Made by a program: the position numbers and the translations under genes. DNA of 64,000 bases, taken from NCBI GenBank assembly GCA_030848705.1, contig CM061237.1, positions 86,299,910 to 86,363,909 of the forward strand, in the 5' to 3' direction. This stretch comes from Heracleum sosnowskyi (taxonomy: Eukaryota; Streptophyta; Magnoliopsida; Apiales; Apiaceae). The notes beneath the pieces are model-generated. The model was not told the DNA's origin and searched no databases. It saw nothing but the letters and a program-made list of their open reading frames with translations. How positions within the stretch are numbered: the first letter of the stretch is position 1; each line of letters opens with the position of its first letter. Below, one piece after another: positions 21,246 through 32,441 of this stretch.

Positions 21246-24200
21246 ATGGCTCCTAGACGACAAACCCGTACGACTGATACCTCCGGCCAAGAAGGTCAAC
21301 AAAATACACCTCCCACGGGCCACATGGACCCGATGGTAATTCAGTTGTTAAATACTCTTACTCAACAGACTGCCGCATTAGCACAGCAGTAACAAGCATT
21401 TCAGCAACAGCTCTTAGAACAGCAACAACAACATCAGCATCAGCAGCATCAACAACATCACCAGCAAGCAGCACCGGCGATTACGTTCAAATCTTTCCAA
21501 GCAGCAAAACCTCCAGAATTTAAAGGATCAGCAGACCCTGTAGAGGCTAAGGCATGGTTGAAGGAGATGGAAAAGGCTTTTGCCTTGATAGAAGTGGCAG
21601 AGGATAAGAAGACGGAGTATGCAAGCTATTTTCTGAAGAATGAGGCCAGTTATTGGTGGGAAACGAGTAGGGCTATGGAACCCGAGGGATTGATTACATG
21701 GGCAAGATTTACAGAGTTGTTTTTGGAAAGGTATTTTCCGGACTATATGAGAGATCAGATGGAATTAAAGTTTTTGGAATTAAAGTAAGGAAGTATGACA
21801 GTGCCCCAATATGAAACAAGGTTTACGGAGTTGTCAAGGTTTGTTCCAACCTATGTGGATACGGAGAAGAAGAAGGACAAGAGGTTCCAGCAGGGACTGA
21901 GGTCTTGGATTCGTAGTAAGTTAGCTATATTGGAGTTGGACACCTATGCAGCGGTGGTCCAAAAGGCAATGATTGTGGAGACAGAGAGTGATTCTTACAT
22001 GAAAGAGAGGGAGAACAAGAAAAGGAAAGTAGGGATACCCGATAAGGGACATCAACAGGGAAGTTTTCAAGGGCAAGCAAATAAGAAACCAGGATTTCAG
22101 CCCGGAAGGAATGCAAGTTTCAGGAAACCAGATACCGGGAGCGTAGGACAAGATAACCGTCTACCAGCCGGCAGTCAGCAGGGACTTTCTAGACCCCCAC
22201 TACCAGAATGCAAGACATGCGGGAAGCGACATCCAGGGATATGCCATCGATTGAATGTCACATGCTTTAAATGCAATCAGAAGGGACATTATTCCCGGGA
22301 TTGCAAGATAGGCATTGTGTGTCATCGGTGTAAGAAACCAGGTCACATGATTAAGGACTACAGAGCACCAGCAACCGTGAACAATATGATTCGGGCGATT
22401 GAAGCACCCCCAGTTGTTAATGTCCAGCCGTTATCCAGGACCTACAATATGTCAATGGGAGAAGCAGTGAGAGATTCCGACGTGGTGGCAGGTACACTTC
22501 TAGTAAATTCTATTCCTGCTAAAGTGTTAATAGGTTCGGGAGCGACGAAGTCTTTTATTTCTGAAACGTTTGCTCGTAGATTGAATTGCGTAATGAAACC
22601 CTTAAGTGGAGTGTTGAATATAGAGATAGCTAATCAGGATCGTATAGCGGTTAGTTCATATTATCCTCGTTGTGAGATAGAGATTTTGGGAAATTGTTTT
22701 TATGTTGACTTGTTACCTTTTAAGTTAGGTGAATTTGATGTGATATTAGGGATGGATTGGTTGACTGAGTATGATGCGAGTATTGACTGTAAGAATAAGA
22801 GGGTTACTTTGATTACCCTAGAAAAGAAAGAAATAATATTTAGAGGAGAGAGGCAAAGAAAGAGGTTCCTGACGATGATTCAGGCTAAGAGATTATTAAA
22901 GCAAGGTTGTGAGGCGTATTTAGCTTATGTGATAGATATAGAAAAGGAAGTTTCTAAGTTAGAAGATATTCCAGTTGTAAATAAGTTTCCAGATGTTTTT
23001 CCGGAAGAATTACCAGGTTTACCTCCAGATAGAGAGATTGAATTTGCGATAGATTTAGCACCAGGCGCGGAGCCAGTATCTAAGGCCCCATACAGAATGG
23101 CACCAATGGAGATGAAGGAATTGGCTACTCAACTGCAAGATTTGATAGAAAAAGGAATTATTAGACCCAGCGTTTCGCCGTGGGGAGCACCAGTATTGTT
23201 TGTCAAGAAAAAGGATGGAAGCATGAGATTGTGTATAGACTATCGGGAATTGAACAAGCTGACTATTAAGAACAAGTATCCGTTACCTCGAATAGATGAT
23301 CTGTTTGACCAGCTGAAAGGAGCGGTACATTTTTCAAAGATTGACCTACGATCAGGATATCACCAAGTGAAGATTAAACTAGACGACATACCGAAGACAA
23401 CCTTTCGAACAAGGTATGGGCACTATGAATTCTTAGTAATGGCGTTTGGACTAACAAATGCACCCACAGCTTTTATGGACTTAATGAACAGGATTTTCAA
23501 GAGATATTTGGACAAGTTTGTAGTGGTATTTATCGACGACATCTTGATATACTCAAAGACAGAGGAAGAGCATGCAGACCATTTGCGGATTGTGTTGGAA
23601 ACGTTGAGACAAGAAAGACTATATGCGAAGTTTTCCAAGTGTGAATTCTGGTTAAGAGAAGTTCATTTCTTAGGACACGTGGTGAGCAACGAAGGCATCA
23701 AAGTGGATCCAGCAAAGATAGAGGCAGTGAAAGATTGGGAGAGACCAAGGACACCGACTGAAGTCAGAAGTTTCTTGGGATTAGCCGGATACTACCAGAG
23801 ATTTGTGCAAGATTTTGTGAAGATAGCTACTCCAATGACCAAGCTGACAAGGAAAAGCGAGCGATTCATATGGAACGATAAATGCGAAGAAAGCTTCCAA
23901 GAGCTAAAGAAGAGACTAACTACGACACCGGTATTGATGTTACCAGACGATAAAGGTCAATTCGTAATATATAGTGATGCGTCGTACAAAGGATTGGGTT
24001 GCGTACTTTTGCAACATGACAAAGTTATTGCTTATGCGTCAAGACAGTTGAGGCCCCACGAACAGAAGTATCCTACACATGATTTGGAGTTAGCAGCGAT
24101 TGTGTTTGCTTTGAAGATATGGAGACACTACTTGTATGGAGAGAGATGTGAAATTTACACCGATCATAGGAGTTTGAAGTATATCTTTACTCAGAAAGAG

Positions 24201-25711
24201 CTGAACATGAGGCAACGAAGATGGTTAGAACTAATCAAGGACTACGACGTTTCTATCAACTATCATCCCGGGAAGGCAAATGTGGTAGCAGATGCACTGA
24301 GCAGAAAAGAGAGATTAAATACACTGACGATGACCAAAGAGTTATACAAGGAATTTGAAAAGTTAGAGATCGAAGTAAGTATTCCGAAGGATGCGACGGA
24401 AATGATTTATGCCATGACATTTCAACCTGAATTGTTGGAGAAGATACGGAAGTGCCAAGAGCAAGTTATGAATGATGATGTGAGTAAGATGACAGGTGAG
24501 GAAATATGTAGCCAACCGGACGACAAAGGGATCTTGAGATTTGCTTCTCGGATATGGGTACCTAATGTAGCGGAGCTGAAAAATGAAATTTTGCACGAAG
24601 CACATAACTCGAAGTATTCAATTCATCCAAGGAGTACGAAGATGTATCGAGATCTTAAGACGAACTTTTGGTGGCCAGATATGAAGAGAGAGATTGCGGA
24701 ATGGGTAAGTAAATGCTTTACGTGTCAAAGAGTCAAGGCGGAACATCAGAGACCAAGTGGATTACTTCAACCATTGGAAATTCCTGAATGGAAGTGGGAA
24801 CACATTGCGATGGACTTTGTGGTAGGATTACCTAGAACAAAGGCTAACCATGATGCCATCTGGGTTATCGTGGATCGATTGACGAAATCTGCGCATTTTC
24901 TTCCGATTAACGAGAGATTCTCGCTAGATAAGTTAGTTCATATTTACATAAAAGAAATCGTGGTACGGCATGGAGTTCCAGTATCGATAGTGTCTGATAG
25001 AGACCCTCGATTCAATTCAAGATTTTGGAGGAGTTTTCAAGAGTGTTTGGGCACCGAGTTAAGAATGAGTACGGCTTATCACCCGCAGACGGATGGCCAA
25101 AGCGAAAGAACGATTCAGACTATTGAAGATATGCTTAGGACATGTGCACTAGACTATTGAAGATATGCTTAGGACATCTACCCTTGGTGGAATTTTCATG
25201 TAATAATAGTTTTCACGCGAGCATCGGAATGCCACCTTACGAAGCTTTGTGTGGACGAAAGTGTCGATCTCCAGTGTACTGGGAAGAAGTTGGTGAACGA
25301 AAGATGATAGGACCAGAACTAGTGCAACAAACAAAAGAAGTGATTCAATTGATTCAAAGAAGATTGATAACAGCTCAGGACCGACAGAAAAAGTATAAGG
25401 ATCTAGCCAGAAAGGATGTGGGATTCGAAGAAGGAGAGCAAGTGTTACTAAAGGTTTCACCGTGGAAAGGATTAGTTAGGTTTGGAAAGAAAGGAAAGTT
25501 GAGTCCGAGATATGTTGGACCGTTTGAGATTTTGAAGAAAGTGGGCAAAGTAGCTTACGAGTTAGCATTGCCGCCGCAGCACGTTCATAATGTATTTCAT
25601 GTATCTATGCTTAAGAGGTATCGACCAGATTCGAATCATTTAATAGAGTATGAACCCATAGAGGTCCAGGCAGATGTTAGAGAAGTATCCCCAGTTGTTT
25701 CCTTGATCTAA
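21246..25711 (+). pseudogene. gag-pol: Gypsy gag-pol polyprotein, multiply disabled
   Basis: One frame runs from the ATG at 21246 (MAPRRQTRTT) to 25160, with TAA at 21390 and 21786, each probably a former CAA. A Gln/His-rich tract precedes the gag domain. The first knuckle CFKCNQKGHYSRDC is intact; the second ends in Tyr instead of Cys (22359). The protease reads LIGSGATKSF, so its catalytic Asp is Gly (22533). RT has FIDDILIYS. RNase H has YSDAS, DLELAA and YTDHRS. Integrase has an HHCC zinc domain, MDFVVGLP, SDRDPRF and the Glu of GQSERT. At 25117-25177 a repeated 27 bp block shifts the frame, and the integrase C-terminal part continues at 25142-25711. The protein stops after EVSPVVSLI, so the expected chromodomain is absent. 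Confidence 0.92.
25117..25177 (+). repeat. 27 bp repeat replacing integrase codons
   Basis: AGACTATTGAAGATATGCTT begins both 27 bp copies (25117-25143 and 25151-25177), which are 7 bp apart. The second copy stands where relatives have other integrase codons. Confidence 0.85.
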
Positions 25712-25732
25712 TTCTGAGGACAGAATCCTATT

Positions 25733-25745
25733 AAGGGGGGAAGGA
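25733..25745 (+). other. Gypsy polypurine tract
   Basis: AAGGGGGGAAGGA ends directly at the 3' LTR start (25746). Confidence 0.9.
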
Positions 25746-28700
25746 TGTAATATCCGTGAATTTATTATTTGATTAAATGATATATTTAATATAAAAATAT
25801 TTATTGTGGAGTATTGGAATATTATTAAATGATAATTATTGTGTGATTATGTGCTAAATGGTGAGTCGAAAGCCCCTTTCAAATATTTCGTCATTTGGAA
25901 TTTTCTTCAAATCTGAGCCCCGTTTTGATAATTCAAGGGCCCCATTGGAATTTCGTACAATAATTAATATCTCTTCGTCTTTCGCATTCGAATCGTTATC
26001 GGGAGAGATATTCGTATCATTTCATTCCTACCTATTTGATTCTGCAAGAATAATTCGTTTTGTTCAAAAAGGGAAAAATTGTTCCGAACCCTAATTGCTT
26101 AAGGGGACGGATATATCGTTTTAAATCAATATTACCTTTGTTATAGCCCCAGTATTCTTGAGCATTAGTTATATAATGATATGTATTGATTTGGATAATT
26201 ATCAATCCTTGTAGATAATTATCTTCTCGTAAAACGTATTTTTAACCTAATTAGGGTTTTTAAATGATCCAGTGGATCTATAACGATCCAAAAGTGTTCC
26301 TTGGGGTATTATTTTTCCAAAAATATATAAAGACGAATCGTACCTTATAACCTTCATAATCTGCATTGTGTATAATCAAAAAGTAAAAATTCCCGAAACG
26401 TGTTCTTCGTGTTCTTGAATAATCAATCCATTCGTTCAAGGTGTTATTGATTTCAGAAATCAAAGTTCAAGTACTCAAATCAAAGCTCTTGATCTCTAGT
26501 TTCAGAATCTTCCAACCTCATCATCATCTGGTAATTTTTCGATTTATTATGAATTTTTCAATATTCGAATTAAATTAGGGTTCTTGATTAATTTGGGGAT
26601 TTTCATTCTGTTGATTCTCCGTTCAATAGGTTGCTTCTAACATGTTCATAGGGTTCTAATTAGCAAGAATCCATGATTTAATTTCGTGTTTAAGTTCAAT
26701 TTAGTCGGGTTTAATTTTCGGGTTTTGACCCGAATTTTTCTTTTACTTCGTTCGTTCTTGTTGTTGATCTGACATTAGTTATGATAGGGGGCTTTGATTG
26801 TATGAGTTATAAGCTTCATTTTGGTATATTAATCTTTGAGTTTCATGTAGAATTAAAGTAGATCGGGTTTCCGGCCGAAGTCGTCGCCGGCGAATTCTTT
26901 GAACGAATTCTGGGCTCGATTCCGGCATGGGACGTATGTGATTGTGTGTGGGATTTGTTTGTCTTGAAAAAACTAACAAAAGCCCTCTGGAATTGTTTGT
27001 GTTTGGACGGAATCGAAGAATTCCGGCCGCCGGACACCGGCCGGATTCTGGAAAACCCAGAATCCGGTGGGTTGTTCTTGGTGACCCGGATTTGTTCTTC
27101 CCGACCCGTTTATCCGAAGTTTGACCCGGTTTCAATCTTCAAAACCCTAATTCGATTTCTAAAAACTGTTTTTGAATTTTATTTTTAAAATTAATTCGAA
27201 AATAGTTTAAAAACTTTAAAAAATCATATTTTTATTTTAAAAATATATTTTAATATCAGAAAAATTCTGGAAAATTATATTTATTTTTTTAAATCCGAAA
27301 ATTGATTAAACTTAATTATTTTAATTATTTTTAATTAATAATTAATTTATAAATTAATTGGTTATTTCTTTTAATCAATTAATTCTTAAAAATTAATTAT
27401 TAATTAGATTTATTTAATTTAAAATTCAGTTTAATTATTTTCAAGCCTATTTATTTATTTAAAAATAGTTTGAGCATTTAAAAAGTGTCAATTAATTTTA
27501 TTAATTGATTTATTTGCATTCAAATGTTTATATTGGATTTAAAAATCCGAGTTTTGATTTCAAAATTAATCGTGACTTGTCTAAAATTCAAATAAGTTTC
27601 GTATGATGTTTTAAAAATATTTATAAGTGCTATATGGTTCATATTAATTGTATGTTGTGTTTTATAGTCTGTATATGCCCGTACTAGGGCAAATATCTGA
27701 GTTTTAAATATCGTAAATCATTCCGGACGTCCGATACGTAACCGGTTACTTGTTTAAATGTGATTGTTGATTGAATAAGTGTCGAGAGTAGAACGAGAAT
27801 ATTTAGACTTATTGTGATGAGTTGTTTAATTATAGAATCGAGTTCCCGGAGCAAGGGAAAGGGAAAGGTAGAGTGAGCAGAGTCGATCCGACAGCAGCGT
27901 AGACCAGGCAAGTATCTGTGCCTTTACTTGTGATAAAATTTATTACTGTCTTGATTACTTGAATACCGTTATCCACAGAACAATTCAAATTATCAATCTT
28001 TTAATCGCATTTGGACAATTGATTCCATTTCCTTAGAGATTCTTGATTCTTTGATTTGATCTGCATCAGAAACCCTTATTTCCAACTCACTTGATTATTG
28101 TTTACCACCATTTGGTTATTGTTTATCATACTTTGATTATTATTGACAACCATTGATTATTTGACTTCCATCTTGACTATTGATTACGGTCATTGATTGT
28201 CGATTACAAATCTTGATTTCCTTATTGAATGAGTACACTGTACCGTCAAAATTATTCCATGATTCCTTCTCGATCTTCATTTGATACTGAGCAGTTGAAG
28301 CTCTTTTGCAATTACTATACATTGAGTTTATCTTATTGAGCATGTTATTGTTTATACCCTATGATAGATTTGGCATGTGTTTTTAAAATGGACCAGTAAT
28401 TGGTCGAGCCATATTTATGGTCGGAATAACTTAAGGCCCAGTTTGGCCTAGGATCCAGTAGAGGACTATGCTGTGAGCTAGTCCGGGGTTGATGCGTGGC
28501 TGGCCAGCAGCACAACCTTTGATTTGAATAAAATGTATAAGCCAAATTCTAATTCTTTTTCTTCAATTGTTATTGATACAAAGCATCTGTTAGCTAAATA
28601 TTGTTGATTCTGATATCATAAATTCATATCCTTACAACTGTGATAGAAATGATTCACTGATGTTAGCTGAGCAATTTTGGCTCACTCTTGCTTGTTGTTT

Positions 28701-29046
28701 TCTAACCCTATTCCAGTGAAGCGAGAGTATGAGTCAGCATAGCGTGACCGATAGTTCACCAGCAGCCAAGAGAGCCCCTCGAGTCATTGTCATTGGCAGG
28801 GTTGTTGTTGTTTTACTTTTCTAGATTAGATGTCTATATTTGAACTTTAGTTGTGATGTAATAACTCTGATAAAACTGGTATTGTATTAATAAAAGATTG
28901 TAGTAGCTTGTGTTCATTGCCATAATCTGGATGCGGTCTTGGTCAAGGGGTATTTGTGTCTTTATATATATTATGCATGTGTTAAAGAGTATTCCGTTGG
29001 TCGGATGACTCCTCAAATATGTACCCCGGGTTTGGAGGGCGTCACA
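25746..29046 (+). repeat. Gypsy 3' LTR (3301 bp)
   Basis: It is the same as 16924-20136 apart from about 42 substitutions and 88 additional bases at 28586-28673. The extra block is bounded by AGCA at 28582-28585 and 28670-28673. It ends CGTCACA at 29046, then ACTGT. Confidence 0.94.
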
Positions 29047-29051
29047 ACTGT

Positions 29052-29888
29052 ACAATACTTCACTGGTTGATATGCATTTGTTGTAGGTATTAGATAGGTT
29101 TTCTAAGTCATGTTGACTAAGTACTAGATAGGCAAAATAGGTTGGTTAATTGTAAATATAATGTGCCTTGTAATTTTTCCTAAGTGAAGACATGTCAACG
29201 GAATGAAGATTACACTATCAACGGAATGAAGATTACACCATCAACGAAATGAAGAATAAAGCTATCAACGAAATACATCTCACTGCTATCAACGAATCAT
29301 TATCACTTTTCTGAATAGTTGACAAAGGGATAGTGACAGTTTTCTGACAGATCAAAAGGTGATGTAGAAGTGTACTTTGCATTGGAAGCCATTAAAATGG
29401 TCACTGGGAATGAGGAAACATTCCAATTTCCAATTAGGTTCTTGAGTGTGATCATAATAAGCATGAAGACAAAATACAAGATCTGCAAGGACCATTGGAT
29501 AAAAGGAATGAAAAGCAAGCTACTGGCGGTTACCCTTAGTACATTTTAGAGTAGCCAAAAATAGCATTGTAAACTTGGGATATATAACCAAGTGTAGCAG
29601 TTCATTTTATTGTAAGTGAGTGAGATAGAATAACTTTGTATTTGCTTATTTCAAAAGCACTCTCACTCTACATTAGGAACTGAGCAGCTGTGCTACGTTT
29701 GTAACACAGATTATTCCCGCAATAAAACATCTCAGTTGGATCCTCAAAACATCCAACTGAAATTTTATATTTGCTTGTGTTTTTATTTTCTGTGTTAATT
29801 TATTTAAAAGTTGTTTTAAGTTTAGAAAATATCTAGAATTGTATTCAACCCCCCTTCTACAATTCTGTTAGGTCATTTGGGATTAACA
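29052..29888 (+). repeat. 5' LTR of element C, right part
   Basis: It continues from ACTGT with ACAATACTTCACTGG as in the 3' LTR. It contains the CAACGGAATGAAG / CAACGAAATGAAG cluster (29206-29300), TATATAA at 29581, the U5 signature CAACCCCCC TTCTAC near 29847 and the terminus GGGATTAACA. Confidence 0.92.
29581..29587 (+). promoter_or_regulatory. TATA box candidate in LTR C
   Basis: TATATAA in GGGATATATAACCAAG, conserved at 41724-41730 in the 3' LTR. Confidence 0.5.
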
Positions 29889-29890
29889 AT

Positions 29891-29902
29891 TGGTATCAGA
29901 AC
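29891..29902 (+). other. Primer binding site of element C
   Basis: TGGTATCAGAAC, two bases after the LTR; one base differs from TGGTATCAGAGC. Confidence 0.8.
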
Positions 29903-29952
29903 AAGCTTCTAACATACAAGGAGTTTAAAGATCAAGGCCAAAAACAGAAACC

Positions 29953-32403
29953 ATGGTGAAGAAGGATGCAGGTGTAAAGATATCAGTTCTAGATAAGGAC
30001 AATTACTTTCACTGGAAAGTAAAAATGCATCTACATCTCATGTCTATGGATGAGAGATATGTAGAATGCATTGAGAACGGTCCACACGTTCCCATGAAGT
30101 TTGCATCTAGAGTTGGACTGCCAGATGATGCTGAAGATGTGGAAATTCCAAAACCTGTCTCAGAATGGACTGTTGAAGATGTTGCAGAAGTCCATAAAGA
30201 TAAAAGAACCATGAACATTCTGTTTAATGGTTTGGAGCAAGAGATGTTTGACAATGTTATAAACTGTACAACTTCTAAAGAAGTATAGGACACTGTTAGA
30301 ACACTCTGTAAAGGAACTGAGCAAGTTAGGGAGAACAAAATGCAACTCCTCATACAACAATATGAGCATTTTCATTTTAAAGCTGGCGAAACCCTAAATG
30401 ACACGTTTAGTAGGTTTCAAAAGCTTTTGAATGGATTAAAGTTGTATGGGAGGATCTACTAAACCAAGGACTCAAATCTCAAATTTCTTAGAGCTCTTCC
30501 AAAAGAGTGGAAGTCTATGACTGTTTCTCTGAAAAACACTCAAGAGTACAAAGACTATACTCTTGAAAGGCTTTATGGAACCTTAAAGACATATGAGCTG
30601 GAAATGGAGCAAGATGAAGATATTGAGAAAGTACAAAAGAAAGGTGGATCTATTGCATTGATTGCATCTGTGAACCAACTGGAAGATAACAATGAAGAAG
30701 CTGTAAAAGCCACAACTAGTCGAGCTAGTTGTAGGAGTGATGTTAGCAAGGGTAAAGGCAAGATGACAGAAGAAGAAGAAGAACCAGCCAACTTGGATGA
30801 CTTAGATGAGATTGATGAACACATTGCTTTTCTTTCAAGAAAATTTTCTAAGTTCAAATTCAAGAGAAACTCAGAAGCAAGGTCACCAAGGAGAGACTTT
30901 CAACCTAGCAAAAATAATTGGGTTGAAAAGTCTAAGTCTAAATGTTTCAACTGTGGAATGATTGGTCACTTTGCTGGAGATTGCAGAAAGCCCAAAGTTG
31001 AGAAGGGCAACAGGAAATTTGAGCCTATTGATTATAAAAAGAAATACTTTGAATTTCTCAAGCAAAAATAAAAGGTTTTCATGTCTCAGGAGTCTGATTG
31101 GGCTGGTAATGGTGAAGATTCAGATGATGATGTTGAGTATGTCAACTTGGCTTTAATGGCTAACAATCATGAGCAGGAAGCAAGTTCCTCTAGCAACCAG
31201 GTAACAATTACTAATCTTTCTGAGCTTTCTAAAGAGGAATTCGATAGTGCAGTTAATGAAATGTCTACTGTACTGTATAATTTGCGTATTACTCTTAAAT
31301 CACTTACCAAAGAGAACTCAAGAATTAAAGAGACCAATTTGCTCTTAAGTGATAGAAATGCCATGTTAGAAGCACATCTCATTGAGTTTGAGAAAATGAG
31401 GTGTGTTAGTAGGGATGCTAAGTTGGAACTTGAGAAAGTGTTAAAAAGGGAAGAGATTCTTAAAACACAACTAGAAATAGAACAGAATTTGATTGCAAAA
31501 TGGAAAGATTCCAGGAATGTTGCTACCTACATCATTAATGTTCAAGGTATGGAATCTTTCTGTGAGCAATCATGGAAAAAGAACAAAGAGAAGCTAGGGT
31601 ATGCTGTTGAAACCTTAGAATCAGAATCAGAGTCAACAAACAACAATGATCATTTGTTGAAGGTTGATACGTCAACGGAATGCAAGGTTTCGTTGACAGA
31701 TGAACCATCAACCGATCATGTTGTTTCATTGACAGAGAAAAAGAAAGAAGAACTCACTAGACTTAATAACAAGTATGGTCCTGTCACCAAGAACTTTGTT
31801 CAAGGTGAGTCTAGTAAATCAAAGAAAGTTGAGAAGCCTGTTGAGAGAACTAATGTAGGTCACTTGTCTAACAAGCAATTGAAAGACAAGTTAGAGAAAA
31901 TTCAAGTTGAGGTTAAGGGCAACAAAAAGAATAACAGAAATGGCAAAGTAGGGATTAACAAACATAACAATTACACACCTGATAAGTATGCTCCTAGAAA
32001 AACATGTGTTAATTGTGGCAGTGTTAGTCATTTATCTGCTAATTGCAAATTTGTTAAGAAGTCTACTAATGTGAAAATGCCTAAGCCTACAATGAATGCC
32101 TCTATGCCTGCAATGCCTGTTATGCCTAATATGTTTGCTCCATATGCACAATTTCAAAATCCATATGCTAGCATGCCATTTGTGCCTAATCCATACATGA
32201 ATATGTTTAATGTGCCACAAATGCCATGGAATGTGAATAACATGTTTGTTCCTCCAAATATGAATGCTATGAATGAAAATGTGAGCAACCCTCAGAAATC
32301 AACACCAAAGGTAAAGGTTGATTTAACTCAATCTGAGCCCAAGGTGAAAAATGATGTGAAGAGTGAATCAAAGGCTAACAAAACAGGACCCAAGGAAACT
32401 TGA
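29953..32403 (+). pseudogene. gag: gag of copia element C, three in-frame stops
   Basis: A single frame from the ATG at 29953 (MVKKDAGVKISVLD) is broken by TAG at 30286 (a Trp in the IWD/IWE motif of relatives), TAA at 30460 and TAA at 31069. Features: a capsid domain, CX2CX4HX4C knuckle CFNCGMIGHFAGDC, an acidic patch, a predicted coiled coil (about 31290-31500), a second knuckle CVNCGSVSHLSANC, and a Met/Pro/Asn-rich tail with repeated MP, NP and PY. Motif copies in the coding sequence (31668-31735) read STECKVSLTD. The frame ends at a TGA (32401) overlapping the splice-like region before pol. Confidence 0.88.
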
Positions 32404-32441
32404 ATACCAAAATCAACTTGATTTGGTTTTATTGTGTGCAG
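32311..32441 (+). promoter_or_regulatory. Candidate intron joining gag to pol (element C)
   Basis: AAAG/GTAAAG at 32310/32311 resembles a donor, and TTTTATTGTGTGCAG/G at 32441 resembles an acceptor. Removing 131 bp would join gag and pol at codon boundaries on both sides and skip the gag stop. Phase agreement has about a one-in-three chance for any donor. The acceptor is conserved across families, whereas this donor is not. Confidence 0.35.

Larger units (their letters stand above)
16924..29046 (+). mobile_element. Ty3/gypsy LTR retrotransposon (Tekay-like), nested in the 5' LTR of C
   Basis: 5' LTR 16924-20136, PBS 20139, upstream ORF 20269-20829, gag-pol 21246-25711, PPT 25733 and 3' LTR 25746-29046, with duplication ACTGT. 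The domain order (RT, RNase H, then integrase) and LTRs above 3 kb fit the Tekay/Del clade of chromoviruses, but the chromodomain is missing. I count about 42 substitutions between the LTRs over 3.2 kb (about 1.3%), so the insertion is recent. Confidence 0.92.
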
